Below are positions 17,582 to 26,342 of a DNA stretch of 64,000 nt, piece after piece. Every line of letters starts with the position of its first letter. Position 1 is the first letter of the stretch. The DNA lies in assembly GCA_002426195.1 (NCBI GenBank), contig DIOT01000007.1, positions 86,989 through 150,988 on the forward strand. Direction: 5' to 3'. The stretch comes from Bacteroidales bacterium UBA5507. Its GTDB lineage: Bacteria > Bacteroidota > Bacteroidia > Bacteroidales > Lentimicrobiaceae. The notes under the pieces were generated by a model. That model was not told where the DNA came from and searched no databases. It was given only the letters and a program-made list of their open reading frames with translations. Both the position numbers and the translations under genes were made by a program.

Positions 17582-19057
17582 ATGGCTAAAGATTTTGCAA
17601 CAAGAAGTGAAAATTACTCTCAATGGTACAACGACCTTGTAATAAAGGCTGACCTGGCAGAAAACTCTGCTGTCCGCGGATGTATGGTTATTAAACCATA
17701 CGGTTATGCAATTTGGGAAAAAATGCAGGCCGCACTCGATAAGAAATTTAAAGACACCGGTCACGTAAACGCTTACTTCCCAATTTTCATACCAAAATCT
17801 TTCTTCAGTAAGGAAGCCAGCCATGTTGAAGGATTTGCAAAAGAATGCGCTGTTGTAACTCACTATCGTTTAAAGAACGATCCTTCAGGTAAGGGCATTG
17901 TCGTAGATGAAGATGCAAAACTCGAGGAAGAATTAATAGTCAGACCTACTTCCGAAACTATCATATGGGACACATACAGGAACTGGATTAAGTCATACCG
18001 CGATCTACCGCTGCTAATCAACCAGTGGGCTAATGTAGTTCGTTGGGAAATGCGAACCCGTTTGTTTTTAAGGACTGCCGAATTCCTATGGCAGGAAGGT
18101 CACACGGCTCATGCCACTTCCGAAGAAGCTATTGCAGAAACCGAAAAGATGCTTGGTGTTTATGCTGATTTTGCAGAAAACTTTATGGCTGTGCCTGTTA
18201 TAAAAGGCTTGAAGTCACCAAATGAACGTTTTGCAGGTGCTGTTGAAACTTATTGCATTGAAGCACTAATGCAGGATGGTAAAGCTCTGCAAGCAGGGAC
18301 TTCTCATTTCCTTGGCCAGAATTTTGCCAGGGCTTTTGACGTTCAATACCTGAGCAAGGAAAACAAACTTGAATATGTATGGGCAACCTCATGGGGAGTA
18401 TCAACCCGTCTGATGGGAGCTCTTATCATGGCTCATTCAGATGACCATGGACTAGTACTACCTCCGAAACTTGCACCAACACAAGTGGTTATTGTTCCTG
18501 TTTATAAAAGTTCCGAACAATTGGTTCAGATTTCACAAACTGTTAAACCTATCATCGAAAAACTGCAGGAACTGGGTGTTTCTGTTAAATATGATGACAG
18601 AGAAACCTATAAACCGGGCTGGAAATTCAACGAGTATGAGTTCAAGGGTGTACCTGTGCGTTTAGCTATCGGGCCAAGAGATCTTGAAAACGGAACAGTT
18701 GAAGTCTCTCGACGTGACACTCTTGAAAAATCAGTTTATCAGCTGGCTGATATTGAAAATAAAATAATCAACCTCCTGAACAGTATACAGAAAAATCTGT
18801 TCCAGAAGGCTCTCGATTTCCGTGAGAATATGACTTCAACGGCCGACTCATGGGAAGAGTTCGTTGATATTCTTGATAATAAGGGCGGTTTTATTCTAGC
18901 TCACTGGGATGGTACTCCCGAGACCGAGCAAAAGATAAAAGAAGAGACTAAAGCTACAATCCGATGTATCCCTCTGGATGCAAAACCCGAAGAAGGAAAG
19001 TGCATTCTAACCGGCAAGCCTTCTTCAAGAAGAGTAATTTTTGCAAGAGCATATTAA
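17582..19057 (+). CDS. proS: Prolyl-tRNA synthetase, archaeal/eukaryotic type
   Basis: ProS charges tRNA-Pro with proline. The 491-residue protein is the short form without the bacterial editing insertion: it begins with the core sequence DFATRSENYSQWYNDLVIKADLAENSAVRGCMVIKPYGYAIWE, then class II motif 2 (VVRWEMRTRLFLRTAEFLWQEGHTAH) and motif 3 (WATSWGVSTRLMGALIMAHSDDHGLVLPP). The anticodon-binding domain (APTQVVIVPVYK) and the type-specific C-terminal domain ending FARAY follow. This form is widespread in Bacteroidota, so it is not a sign of recent transfer. A strong terminator directly follows the stop. Confidence 0.97.
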   Translation: MAKDFATRSENYSQWYNDLVIKADLAENSAVRGCMVIKPYGYAIWEKMQAALDKKFKDTGHVNAYFPIFIPKSFFSKEASHVEGFAKECAVVTHYRLKNDPSGKGIVVDEDAKLEEELIVRPTSETIIWDTYRNWIKSYRDLPLLINQWANVVRWEMRTRLFLRTAEFLWQEGHTAHATSEEAIAETEKMLGVYADFAENFMAVPVIKGLKSPNERFAGAVETYCIEALMQDGKALQAGTSHFLGQNFARAFDVQYLSKENKLEYVWATSWGVSTRLMGALIMAHSDDHGLVLPPKLAPTQVVIVPVYKSSEQLVQISQTVKPIIEKLQELGVSVKYDDRETYKPGWKFNEYEFKGVPVRLAIGPRDLENGTVEVSRRDTLEKSVYQLADIENKIINLLNSIQKNLFQKALDFRENMTSTADSWEEFVDILDNKGGFILAHWDGTPETEQKIKEETKATIRCIPLDAKPEEGKCILTGKPSSRRVIFARAY

Positions 19058-19090
19058 ACAAAAAACCGGATTCAAATCCGGTTTTTTGTT
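19058..19090. terminator. Bidirectional intrinsic terminator between proS and the GIN-domain gene
   Basis: A perfect 15-bp inverted repeat (19058-19072 and 19075-19089) with core CCGGATT/AATCCGG is flanked by an A-run on the left and a T-run on the right, so it can act in both directions. It begins at the base after the proS stop codon and ends one base before the stop of the convergent gene. Confidence 0.9.
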
Positions 19091-19867
19091 TTAAAAAGGA
19101 ATTAATTCACCATCCCCGATATCATTGCACTTTACTAATCTGGGATTTCCTGTATAGTATATATTACCTACCGATGTTATTTCTGCTTCCAGGATGTCAT
19201 GGGCATAGACATAGCAATCATTGGTGCCATAATTTTTAATGTATACATTGTTTGAAATAAGCTCGCTACAATAAAAAGGTCCATAACTGTTTGCATAAAT
19301 CACCGTGTTAGCTGCATGGCCTTTCACATTAAAGTCTACAGTGCCATAATGAAGGGCTAACCCTAATTTACGTACCGAAACATCAAGTTTCATTGAACCT
19401 GCTCCTCCCCATACATTAATATTAAGGGTTTCAGCATTAAAACTGCCATCTGTAATCAAGTCGCCTGAACTCTCATACCTTATTCCTGTTAGTGCTGGAG
19501 ATGATATAATCACTTTTAATTCATTCTCATAACTTCTTACCCAATTGCAGATTAAGGAGCTTGAAATTACAAGGGTACTGTCGCTTATATCTGTGTTTAC
19601 AGAATTAATTAAGTTCTCACCACCCTCAACCTTAATTGAAAAAATATCACCCTCTACTAAAATAACATTGATATTATCGTACATCTCAATTTCATCGAAA
19701 TATGATGCAGGTCTTTCTTCCTGTATTGTCTTGCCGGGCTGACTGAAACAATCGTCAACCTTAGATTTCTTACAACCCGCCAAAGCAAAAAGAAGTACTA
19801 CCATGAAAACTGGTAATAATACTTTATAAACACAAATCATTTGCCCTCGGTACGTATTGCACATCAC
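19091..19867 (-). CDS. GIN (DUF2807-like) auto-transporter adhesin head domain lipoprotein
   Basis: The product has a lipoprotein signal (LFALAGC, Cys32 of the long form); the methionine at codon 19838-19840 (MICVYKVLLPVF) is the more natural start. The body is a repetitive beta structure beginning YFDEIEMYDNINVILVEGD and continuing with SSGDLITDGSFNAETLNINVWGGAGSMKLDV, the pattern of GIN-domain (DUF2807) beta-solenoid proteins of Bacteroidota. Function in the family is not established. The gene starts 3 bp after the PagL-like gene, so the two are co-transcribed and probably both act at the outer membrane. Confidence 0.82.
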   Translation of the reverse strand: MMCNTYRGQMICVYKVLLPVFMVVLLFALAGCKKSKVDDCFSQPGKTIQEERPASYFDEIEMYDNINVILVEGDIFSIKVEGGENLINSVNTDISDSTLVISSSLICNWVRSYENELKVIISSPALTGIRYESSGDLITDGSFNAETLNINVWGGAGSMKLDVSVRKLGLALHYGTVDFNVKGHAANTVIYANSYGPFYCSELISNNVYIKNYGTNDCYVYAHDILEAEITSVGNIYYTGNPRLVKCNDIGDGELIPF

Positions 19868-19869
19868 AC

Positions 19870-21063
19870 CTATAACTTCTTGAGATTATATTTCATTTTA
19901 AACCTGTAACCAACACCAAATGTTACATAATCAGCCCTTGCAAAATGTGTTTTAAGTGTTATTGCACCAAAAACATTGGGTGTTACTAAATATTGCATAC
20001 CAATCTTATAGTATGAGATACCTTCATTTGATCGACCGCCGGTATAAAAACCTAACCCAAATGGAAATGAAAGTCGGGATACTACAAGCTCATACATTAA
20101 TGATACCCCGGATTTAGTAAGATTACTCCCTGTTTCAGTTTTTTCGCCTTCTTCATCTATTAATCGTACATCTGAGCCATCATAGAGTATATCGAAACAT
20201 AAACCTGCCTTACTTTTATAGCTCAGACTCTTTAAAACTGCCATAGAACCGGTCATCACGTTATACCTCTCGCTTATAACTTCACCAATACTCTTGGTCC
20301 CGAATGAAAAGCTAACTCTTCCTTCAAGGAAGTCATGTCCATCGAATTCATACATTGTAAGCGATGGTCTGATAGAACGCATTATATATGGATTCTCCTT
20401 GTTAAGTCTGAAAGCAACGCCAGCTGATAAAGAAGGAATATTAAGACCAAAATTAGGGGTCTTTATCGATCCGTTCGAAAAGTGCATTAATTGCATCCCT
20501 GCCGAAAGTTGAAGAAAACTTGTTGGCTTCCATCTGTACTCAACCATAAAATTTACAGCTGCATTCACATGCGACCCAATAGCAATATACTTGTAGTTCT
20601 CTAAACGATCAAACTTTTGTGTAAGATAACCTAAACCTGCCGATACTTTTAAGTCTAATTCATTGTTTCTGTTCTTAGTCAACGGAAAAGAGATATAAGG
20701 CATAATTGCATGGGCTTTACCAAGTGTTTCTGCACTTCCAAGATGGCCACTCCAATATGTAACGCCAATAACCGGATAAAGATAAAGTGCTTCCCATTGT
20801 TGTTTTCCATAAGTAGCTTTAGCCAGACTTATTTCAAAAGAAGGAATGTGCTTGTTAAACACTTCCATTTCCAAATGATGAGCGACTAAAAAACCAACAT
20901 TAGCACGTGATTCTATTAAAACATTCGGAGCTTTGAAATTATGGATCTTCTGAGTATAACCATAATTAAAGCAGAAGCTAAAAGCCATTAGCAGAAAAAG
21001 GTAACGAAAACTATCAGGTTTGTCCACCACTCTTACTATGTCGAAATCCCATTTTATTTTCAC
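19870..21063 (-). CDS. PagL-like acyloxyacyl hydrolase / lipid A 3-O-deacylase family barrel
   Basis: The 397-residue outer-membrane protein has a signal peptide (hydrophobic core LFLLMAFSFCF, cleavage near YTQ). The motif MHFSNGSIKTPNFGLN (residues 193-208) places His194 and Ser196 like the catalytic His and Ser of PagL, which removes the 3-O acyl chain of lipid A. The residue in the position of the PagL catalytic Glu appears to be Asn208. It is more than twice the length of Pseudomonas PagL, because a second beta-rich half (about 225-397) is added. It is transcribed with the GIN lipoprotein and divergently from mazG. Confidence 0.8.
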   Translation of the reverse strand: MKIKWDFDIVRVVDKPDSFRYLFLLMAFSFCFNYGYTQKIHNFKAPNVLIESRANVGFLVAHHLEMEVFNKHIPSFEISLAKATYGKQQWEALYLYPVIGVTYWSGHLGSAETLGKAHAIMPYISFPLTKNRNNELDLKVSAGLGYLTQKFDRLENYKYIAIGSHVNAAVNFMVEYRWKPTSFLQLSAGMQLMHFSNGSIKTPNFGLNIPSLSAGVAFRLNKENPYIMRSIRPSLTMYEFDGHDFLEGRVSFSFGTKSIGEVISERYNVMTGSMAVLKSLSYKSKAGLCFDILYDGSDVRLIDEEGEKTETGSNLTKSGVSLMYELVVSRLSFPFGLGFYTGGRSNEGISYYKIGMQYLVTPNVFGAITLKTHFARADYVTFGVGYRFKMKYNLKKL

Positions 21064-21088
21064 TCTTCCCCTATATCTGTTGAAAAAA

Positions 21089-21096
21089 CAAAAGTA
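21089..21096 (-). promoter_or_regulatory. Predicted -7 element of the PagL/GIN operon
   Basis: The minus strand reads TACTTTTG, an 8/8 match to TAnnTTTG, 25 bp before the PagL-like start. It is back to back with the mazG element at 21119-21126. Confidence 0.5.
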
Positions 21097-21118
21097 AGAA
21101 ACGTCGGGTTAGGTTTAT

Positions 21119-21126
21119 TAACTTTG
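21119..21126 (+). promoter_or_regulatory. Predicted -7 element of mazG
   Basis: TAACTTTG matches TAnnTTTG 8/8 and lies 16 bp before the mazG ATG, giving a very short leader. Confidence 0.5.
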
Positions 21127-21142
21127 CAAAAACTAAAATAGA

Positions 21143-21913
21143 ATGGACAAGCGACTGCAGGCTTTTGAAAGATTGCTGAACATAATGGATGAACTTAGGG
21201 CAAAATGCCCTTGGGATAAATCACAGACAATAGAATCACTAAGATATCTTACTATTGAAGAAACCTATGAGTTGAGTGACGCGATCCTTGAGAATGATAT
21301 GGACGAAGTGAAAAAAGAGTTGGGCGATCTTATGCTCCATCTGGTTTTTTACTCCAAAATAGCATCCGAACAAAGCTCTTTTGACATAACCGATGTTTTA
21401 AACTCAATTTGCGAAAAACTAATCAGAAGACACCCTCACATATATGGTGAAGTTATAGCAAAAGATGCTGAAACAGTCAAAAACAATTGGGAAAAAATCA
21501 AAATGACTGAAGGCAGAAAATCAGTTTTAAGTGGAGTTCCGGGCTCACTTCCTGCCATGGTCAAAGCCTATCGTATACAGGAAAAAGCCAGAGGTGTCGG
21601 CTTTGATTGGGACAATGCCGGTCAGGTATGGGATAAAGTTCAGGAAGAGCTTTCAGAACTTGAATATGAAAAAATAAATGGTTCTCATGACCAAATTGAA
21701 GATGAGTTTGGTGATCTTTTATTTGCACTTATCAATTATTCCCGATTCATAGATGTTAATCCTGAAGATGCGCTTGAAAGAACCAATAAGAAATTCATAA
21801 ATCGCTTCAGGTATATTGAAGAAAAAATCAACGCTGAAGGAAAATCAATGCATTCCATGAATCTGGCCCAATTGGATGAGTATTGGGATGAAGCTAAAAA
21901 ACAAGGGCTCTAA
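21143..21913 (+). CDS. mazG: Nucleoside triphosphate pyrophosphohydrolase MazG
   Basis: MazG hydrolyses (d)NTPs to monophosphates and pyrophosphate, cleaning the nucleotide pool and affecting ppGpp in E. coli. The 256-residue protein has both tandem all-alpha domains: the first with CPWDKSQTIESLRYLTIEETYELSDAI and ELGDLMLHLVFYSKIA, the second with GFDWDNAGQVWDKVQEELSELE and EDEFGDLLFALINYSRF. Length and motifs match E. coli MazG. The ZIP transporter gene begins 14 bp downstream, so the two are likely co-transcribed. Confidence 0.96.
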   Translation: MDKRLQAFERLLNIMDELRAKCPWDKSQTIESLRYLTIEETYELSDAILENDMDEVKKELGDLMLHLVFYSKIASEQSSFDITDVLNSICEKLIRRHPHIYGEVIAKDAETVKNNWEKIKMTEGRKSVLSGVPGSLPAMVKAYRIQEKARGVGFDWDNAGQVWDKVQEELSELEYEKINGSHDQIEDEFGDLLFALINYSRFIDVNPEDALERTNKKFINRFRYIEEKINAEGKSMHSMNLAQLDEYWDEAKKQGL

Positions 21914-21927
21914 CAGAAATATAGTAT

Positions 21928-22755
21928 ATGAATGGTGAAATAGATTCTTCAGTTATTCTCTTTGCGTTTGGTCTCACTCTTTTTGCCGGCTTAAGCACAG
22001 GTATCGGTGCTGCAGTAGCTTTTTTTGCAAAAAAAACAAATACCCGTCTTCTATCGGTTGCATTAGGATTTTCTGCCGGTGTAATGATATATGTTTCGTT
22101 TGTTGAGATCTTTCCAAAGGCAAGAAATAGCATGATAGAGGATGTCGGTCCTCAATTTGCTTATTATTACACAGTCGCAGCATTTTTTGCTGGTATCATC
22201 CTGACTGCTATTATCGACAAACTAGTTCCTTCCGGATCAAATCCTCATGAGCAGCATTCTCTTGTCGACATTGAAAATGTGCAGCACTCTGTTAAGCATA
22301 AACAGGCTTTATATCGTATGGGAGTATTTTCGGCTATGGCCATTGCAATCCATAATTTCCCGGAAGGACTTGCTACATTTTTCTCAGCAGTTGAGGATCC
22401 TGCTTTAGGTTTAAGTGTTGCAATAGCAATAGCAATTCATAATATTCCTGAAGGAATAGCTGTATCTATACCTGTTTACTATTCTACCAATAAGAGAAAA
22501 AAAGCCTTTTTTCTCTCGTTTTTATCAGGTTTGGCTGAACCGACAGGGGCATTAATAGGCTATTTCTTCTTACTGCCTTACCTTAACGGACTAACCTTTG
22601 GAATTACCTTTGCAATGGTTGCAGGTATCATGGTATTTATCTCTCTCGATGAACTTTTACCAACTGCCGAAAAGTATGGCGAGCATCACTTGTCTATTTA
22701 TGGATTAATATCCGGAATGGTTGTAATGGCTGTTAGTCTGCTATTATTTGTTTGA
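21928..22755 (+). CDS. zupT: ZIP family divalent metal transporter (ZupT-like)
   Basis: ZupT imports zinc and other divalent metals through the inner membrane. The 275-residue protein has about eight membrane segments and the two signature metal-binding helices: IAIHNFPEGLATFFSA and IAIHNIPEGIAVSIPVYY. A His-containing loop (SNPHEQHSLVDIENVQHSVKHK) lies between segments 3 and 4, as in other ZIP proteins. It lies directly after mazG. Substrate range cannot be read from sequence. Confidence 0.93.
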   Translation: MNGEIDSSVILFAFGLTLFAGLSTGIGAAVAFFAKKTNTRLLSVALGFSAGVMIYVSFVEIFPKARNSMIEDVGPQFAYYYTVAAFFAGIILTAIIDKLVPSGSNPHEQHSLVDIENVQHSVKHKQALYRMGVFSAMAIAIHNFPEGLATFFSAVEDPALGLSVAIAIAIHNIPEGIAVSIPVYYSTNKRKKAFFLSFLSGLAEPTGALIGYFFLLPYLNGLTFGITFAMVAGIMVFISLDELLPTAEKYGEHHLSIYGLISGMVVMAVSLLLFV

Positions 22756-22795
22756 ATGAAATAATATTTTGCAACGCTGGTATATCATATTTTTA

Positions 22796-22803
22796 TAAGT
22801 TTG
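22796..22803 (+). promoter_or_regulatory. Predicted -7 element of the peroxiredoxin-like gene
   Basis: TAAGTTTG matches TAnnTTTG 8/8, 22 bp before the start. This gives the gene its own promoter although it follows zupT on the same strand. Confidence 0.45.
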
Positions 22804-22825
22804 TAACCATTAAATTCAACTTCAT

Positions 22826-23410
22826 ATGGCAGTATTAGTTGGCAAAAAAGCTCCTCTTTTCGAAGCGGATGCTGTAATTAATGGCGGGGAAATCGTCGAA
22901 AAGTTCTCTTTAAGTCAGTTTATCGGCAAAAAGCACGTCGTCTTTTTCTTCTATCCTCAGGATTTTACTATTGTAAGTCCAACTGAATTGCTGGCTTTCC
23001 AATTGAAACTCGAAGAATTTGATAAGCGGAACGTTGCTATTGTGGCCTGCTCTGTCGATTCTCCTCATTCTCACCATGCATGGTTGCAAATTGAGCCTTC
23101 ACAAGGTGGAATTAAAGGTGTTACATTTCCAATTGTTTCTGACTTCTCCAAAACAATAGCAGCCAATTACGATATGATGGCCGGTTATTATGAGTATGAT
23201 GAGGAGGATGAACGCCTTGAATTCGATGGAGAACCCGTTGCTTATCCCGGATTATTTTTAATTGACAAACAAGGAATCGTAAGGCATCAGCTGATAAACG
23301 ATTTACCATTGGGAAGAAATGTAAATGAAGTATTGCGAATAATTGATGCTTTGCAATACTACGAAGAAACCGGTGAAGAAACTCCGGCCAATTTTACAAA
23401 ACCATTCTGA
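22826..23410 (+). CDS. Peroxiredoxin-fold protein lacking the catalytic residues
   Basis: The 194-residue protein aligns end to end with typical 2-Cys AhpC/Prx1 peroxiredoxins: FFFYPQDFTIVSPTELLAF, CSVDSPHSHHAWLQ, GLFLIDKQGIVRHQLINDLPLGRNVNEVLRIIDALQYYEETGE and a C-terminal tail ETPANF. The peroxidatic cysteine of the FTxVCPTEL motif is Ser51 (AGT at 22976-22978), the resolving cysteine of the usual EVCPAN motif is Thr186 (ACT at 23381-23383), and the conserved active-site Arg before GLFLID is Pro141. Only Pro and Thr of the PxxxTxxC motif remain. The frame is intact and the rest is well conserved, so it is not an obvious pseudogene. It cannot act as a thiol peroxidase in the usual way; a binding, chaperone or regulatory role is possible. 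Confidence 0.88.
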   Translation: MAVLVGKKAPLFEADAVINGGEIVEKFSLSQFIGKKHVVFFFYPQDFTIVSPTELLAFQLKLEEFDKRNVAIVACSVDSPHSHHAWLQIEPSQGGIKGVTFPIVSDFSKTIAANYDMMAGYYEYDEEDERLEFDGEPVAYPGLFLIDKQGIVRHQLINDLPLGRNVNEVLRIIDALQYYEETGEETPANFTKPF

Positions 23411-23415
23411 GACGT

Positions 23416-24939
23416 TTAGTTAACTTCCGGAATTTTGTTGAAGTCAAATTCTATCCTGTTATTATTCACGAAATCAAACAGGGTTAACCTTCTCATTTCA
23501 AAATAACTATCCCAGAAAGTTGCAAGCGAATTTACAAACCTTTGCCGTGCATCATCCTTTTCTGTTTGGGCTAATCGCAAATCAATTATATCAATTTTCC
23601 CAATCATATAGCGTTGCTTGGTAACCTCAAATCTCTTTAAGGCAACAGTGTCGCTTTTCGTAGCAATTGCATATTGAGAGGGCTGCATGTTGTATTGCAT
23701 AATTTTAAGGAGCACCTCCTTGTCAAAGTCAACAATACCCTGTTGGACATCTGTTCGGGCTACTTCCCTGTTTGACTCTGCAAGTTTAACCTCCCCCCGT
23801 CCTAAACCCCAATCTAGTATTGGTATTCTAACACCTATTTCCAGTCGTTGTTGATCCTGCGGGTGTCTGAATATATCATTAAAGTCGACAGTACTTTGTG
23901 TCAGGCCATACATTGCATAGAGATCAATATTAAATCTATTCTTAGCTTTGGCTTCTGCCACTTTGCTTTCAGCTTCAAAAATCATTCTCTCAAAAGCCAG
24001 AGCATCAGAACGGTTATTACGGGCTTCATTAATAGCAAAAACAGGATCAATGTGTACCATTGGTGGAGCTATAGGTGCAACCAATTCAATTGAAACATCC
24101 TCAGGTAATCGGAGATAAGACTTTAAATCAAAGGTTCTCATTTCGACTCCAAGAATTGCTACTTCCATATTGGAGCGAGAAGTCAACAAGCTAAGCTCTG
24201 CTTCCAGCAATTCATTCTCAGCAATAGTGCCTATATTGAATCTACCTCTGGCTATTTGATACAATGTATCGTTATTAGCCAGATTAGTTTGTTGTATCTG
24301 TAAATAAATTTGTGCACTAAGCAATGCAAAGAATGCACTCGTAGCTGAAATATTTATCTGCTCCTGGTCTTCAAGATATCTGCGCTCGGCCTCAGTATAT
24401 CTGAGTGGTTCTATTTTCTTTGACCACTTATACTTATTGTATCCGAACAGAGGCTGACTAATTCCAATATTAATCGGGGATGACAGATACGATGTACGGG
24501 TAGAATCGCCAAATATATCTATTCTTTGCAGATCCGATCTCAGGAATATACTTCCTCCGGTAAGGCCCAGATTTTTGGACAATGATAAACCTCCGGCATA
24601 ATTGGCAAGGTTCCTCTCAACAAAGAAATCTCCTTCTCGTGTTGTGATTTTTTCAATATTCCGGCTTAAACTAGGGATTGTTGCATCGAGAGTCAGCATT
24701 GGCATCAGAGTAGCTTGATAGTTACGATATTGCCAGTAACTGCTTCTGAACTTATGCATTGCAGAAAGCGCATCGGGCGATTGCCTCTGTGCAATTTCCA
24801 GCACTTCATCAAGAGTCAGTACTTTTACACTTTGTGCCTTTATTTGGTTATCAATAGATGTGCAAGCTACCGTGAGACACATGAACACCAATAGAACCCG
24901 AAGGAGTGTTGAAAATTTCATTTTTATAGCTTTATTCAT
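23416..24939 (-). CDS. TolC-family outer-membrane efflux protein
   Basis: From the ATG at 24937-24939 the product has 507 residues. It begins with a signal sequence (LLRVLLVFMCLTVAC, possible lipobox) and then two copies of the long helical hairpin typical of TolC proteins (LTLDEVLEIAQRQSPDALSAMHKF; LNQ-type helices around INISATSAFFALLSAQIYLQIQQTNLANNDTLYQIARGRFNIGTIAENELLEAELSLLTSRSNMEVAILG; RYMIGKIDIIDLRLAQTEKDDARQRFVNSLATFWDSYFEMRRLT). TolC forms the outer-membrane exit duct of efflux pumps. The start overlaps the permease stop; ATG at 24921 is an alternative. It is the last gene of the adaptor-permease-TolC operon. Confidence 0.9.
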   Translation of the reverse strand: MNKAIKMKFSTLLRVLLVFMCLTVACTSIDNQIKAQSVKVLTLDEVLEIAQRQSPDALSAMHKFRSSYWQYRNYQATLMPMLTLDATIPSLSRNIEKITTREGDFFVERNLANYAGGLSLSKNLGLTGGSIFLRSDLQRIDIFGDSTRTSYLSSPINIGISQPLFGYNKYKWSKKIEPLRYTEAERRYLEDQEQINISATSAFFALLSAQIYLQIQQTNLANNDTLYQIARGRFNIGTIAENELLEAELSLLTSRSNMEVAILGVEMRTFDLKSYLRLPEDVSIELVAPIAPPMVHIDPVFAINEARNNRSDALAFERMIFEAESKVAEAKAKNRFNIDLYAMYGLTQSTVDFNDIFRHPQDQQRLEIGVRIPILDWGLGRGEVKLAESNREVARTDVQQGIVDFDKEVLLKIMQYNMQPSQYAIATKSDTVALKRFEVTKQRYMIGKIDIIDLRLAQTEKDDARQRFVNSLATFWDSYFEMRRLTLFDFVNNNRIEFDFNKIPEVN

Positions 24940-26293
24940 ATCGCAAAGAGGTAACCGGATCCTGCATAGCAGCCTTTCTGGCAGGCATATAGCCAAAGGC
25001 TATACCTACTGAAGCTGAGACTCCAAATGATATTAATATCGAAGGAAGAGATACTATTGTAAGTATTCCTGCTATTACGGTTATAAGCTTTGCCAGGGTA
25101 ATTCCAAGTATGATACCAATTACTCCCCCTGAGAGACTAATCATTGTAGCCTCACTCAGAAACTGAAATGTTACATCCTTTTTAGTTGCTCCTGTTGCCA
25201 TCCTGATACCAATCTCTTTCGTTCTCTCCATTACTGAAGCAAGCATGATATTCATGATGCCAATACCGCCAACAATTAATGAAATGCTTGCTATTGCTCC
25301 CAATACAATGTTAAAGATATCTTTTGTCCTTTGTTCCTGTTTTAACAGAAGCTCGGGAACCTGAACAACATAATCCTCAACACCGGCATGTCTCCTTTTC
25401 AGCATACGGTTTATAATTTCAGTTGTTTTAGTTATTTGCGAAGTTTCATTAACCTGTACAACTATTTTGTCGATTTGATTGGATATTTCATCATCACTAC
25501 CCGAAGAAGAGCTATACGAAACGAAATCATCACCCATAATTACACTTGTACCTCCTCCCCTAACCATGGCAGTAGTTACAACTGACCTGTCCTTGTACCT
25601 GAGCAATAGAGTCTGTATTGGAGCATATATACCCTGATTGTAATCACTAATACCCATGTTTTCCGAGAGTTCGGTAGTTACCGATCTGCTTCTGAGTACT
25701 CCAACCACCTTCAACCACACACCTCCGCATTTAACATACTGACCAATTGGGTCCTTTTTAGGAAATATTTTGTTCTTAATGCTGGCTCCTAAAATACAAA
25801 CCGCCTTCCCTTCAATCATCTGCTCCCTGTTGAACATCTCACCTTTTTCAAGCTCGAGATTAAAAACATCAAAGAAGTCGGGAGTCACCCCACTAACTTT
25901 ACCGTAAACATTTACTCCTTCGGCAATAATGGTTGATTCATAAATAACCTCAGGGCTAACCTTGCTAACAGTTGGAATTATCTCTGCTATGCTGTTTGCA
26001 TCAGCAAGCGACAGCCCGGGTGAAAATTTCTCTGATGACTGTTTACCTTTTTCTTCCTCTTCCGAATCCTGATTCTTCTTAGGATCATCGGTCTTGGGAG
26101 TGATTATAATGTTGTTAACCCCAACCAGTTTCATCTGGTCGAGTATCTCCTGCTTAGCCCCCGATCCAATAGCCAGCATTGCTATAACTGCAGCGACCCC
26201 GAAAATAATTCCCAAAGCAGTGAGTATAGAACGGAACTTATGTGCCACTACAGCCTCAAGTGCAATTGACAATATATACAGTCTTCTTTCCAA
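24932..26293 (-). CDS. MacB-like ABC transporter permease without ATPase domain
   Basis: The 453-residue protein has the type VII ABC (MacB/FtsX) layout: an N-terminal membrane segment (SILTALGIIFGVAAVIAMLAIGSGAKQEILDQM), a periplasmic MacB_PCD domain (about 45-320), and three C-terminal membrane segments in an FtsX domain (IVLGAIASISLIVGGIGIMNIMLASVMERTKEIGIRMATGA). No Walker A or LSGGQ motif is present, unlike full-length MacB, so a separate ATPase is required. An acidic, Lys/Glu-rich linker (about residues 68-88) is unusual within the periplasmic domain. It lies between the adaptor and TolC genes; no ATPase gene is in the cluster. Confidence 0.9.
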   Translation of the reverse strand: MERRLYILSIALEAVVAHKFRSILTALGIIFGVAAVIAMLAIGSGAKQEILDQMKLVGVNNIIITPKTDDPKKNQDSEEEEKGKQSSEKFSPGLSLADANSIAEIIPTVSKVSPEVIYESTIIAEGVNVYGKVSGVTPDFFDVFNLELEKGEMFNREQMIEGKAVCILGASIKNKIFPKKDPIGQYVKCGGVWLKVVGVLRSRSVTTELSENMGISDYNQGIYAPIQTLLLRYKDRSVVTTAMVRGGGTSVIMGDDFVSYSSSSGSDDEISNQIDKIVVQVNETSQITKTTEIINRMLKRRHAGVEDYVVQVPELLLKQEQRTKDIFNIVLGAIASISLIVGGIGIMNIMLASVMERTKEIGIRMATGATKKDVTFQFLSEATMISLSGGVIGIILGITLAKLITVIAGILTIVSLPSILISFGVSASVGIAFGYMPARKAAMQDPVTSLRYE

Positions 26294-26342
26294 ATTACAA
26301 GTTGATTAGAGGTTAGTCACATTTTACTGAATAACATCTTGT

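Noticed and set aside
17582..19057. Archaeal-type proS as a horizontally acquired gene
   Set aside because: This form is the usual one across Bacteroidota and the flanking DNA has no mobile-element marks.
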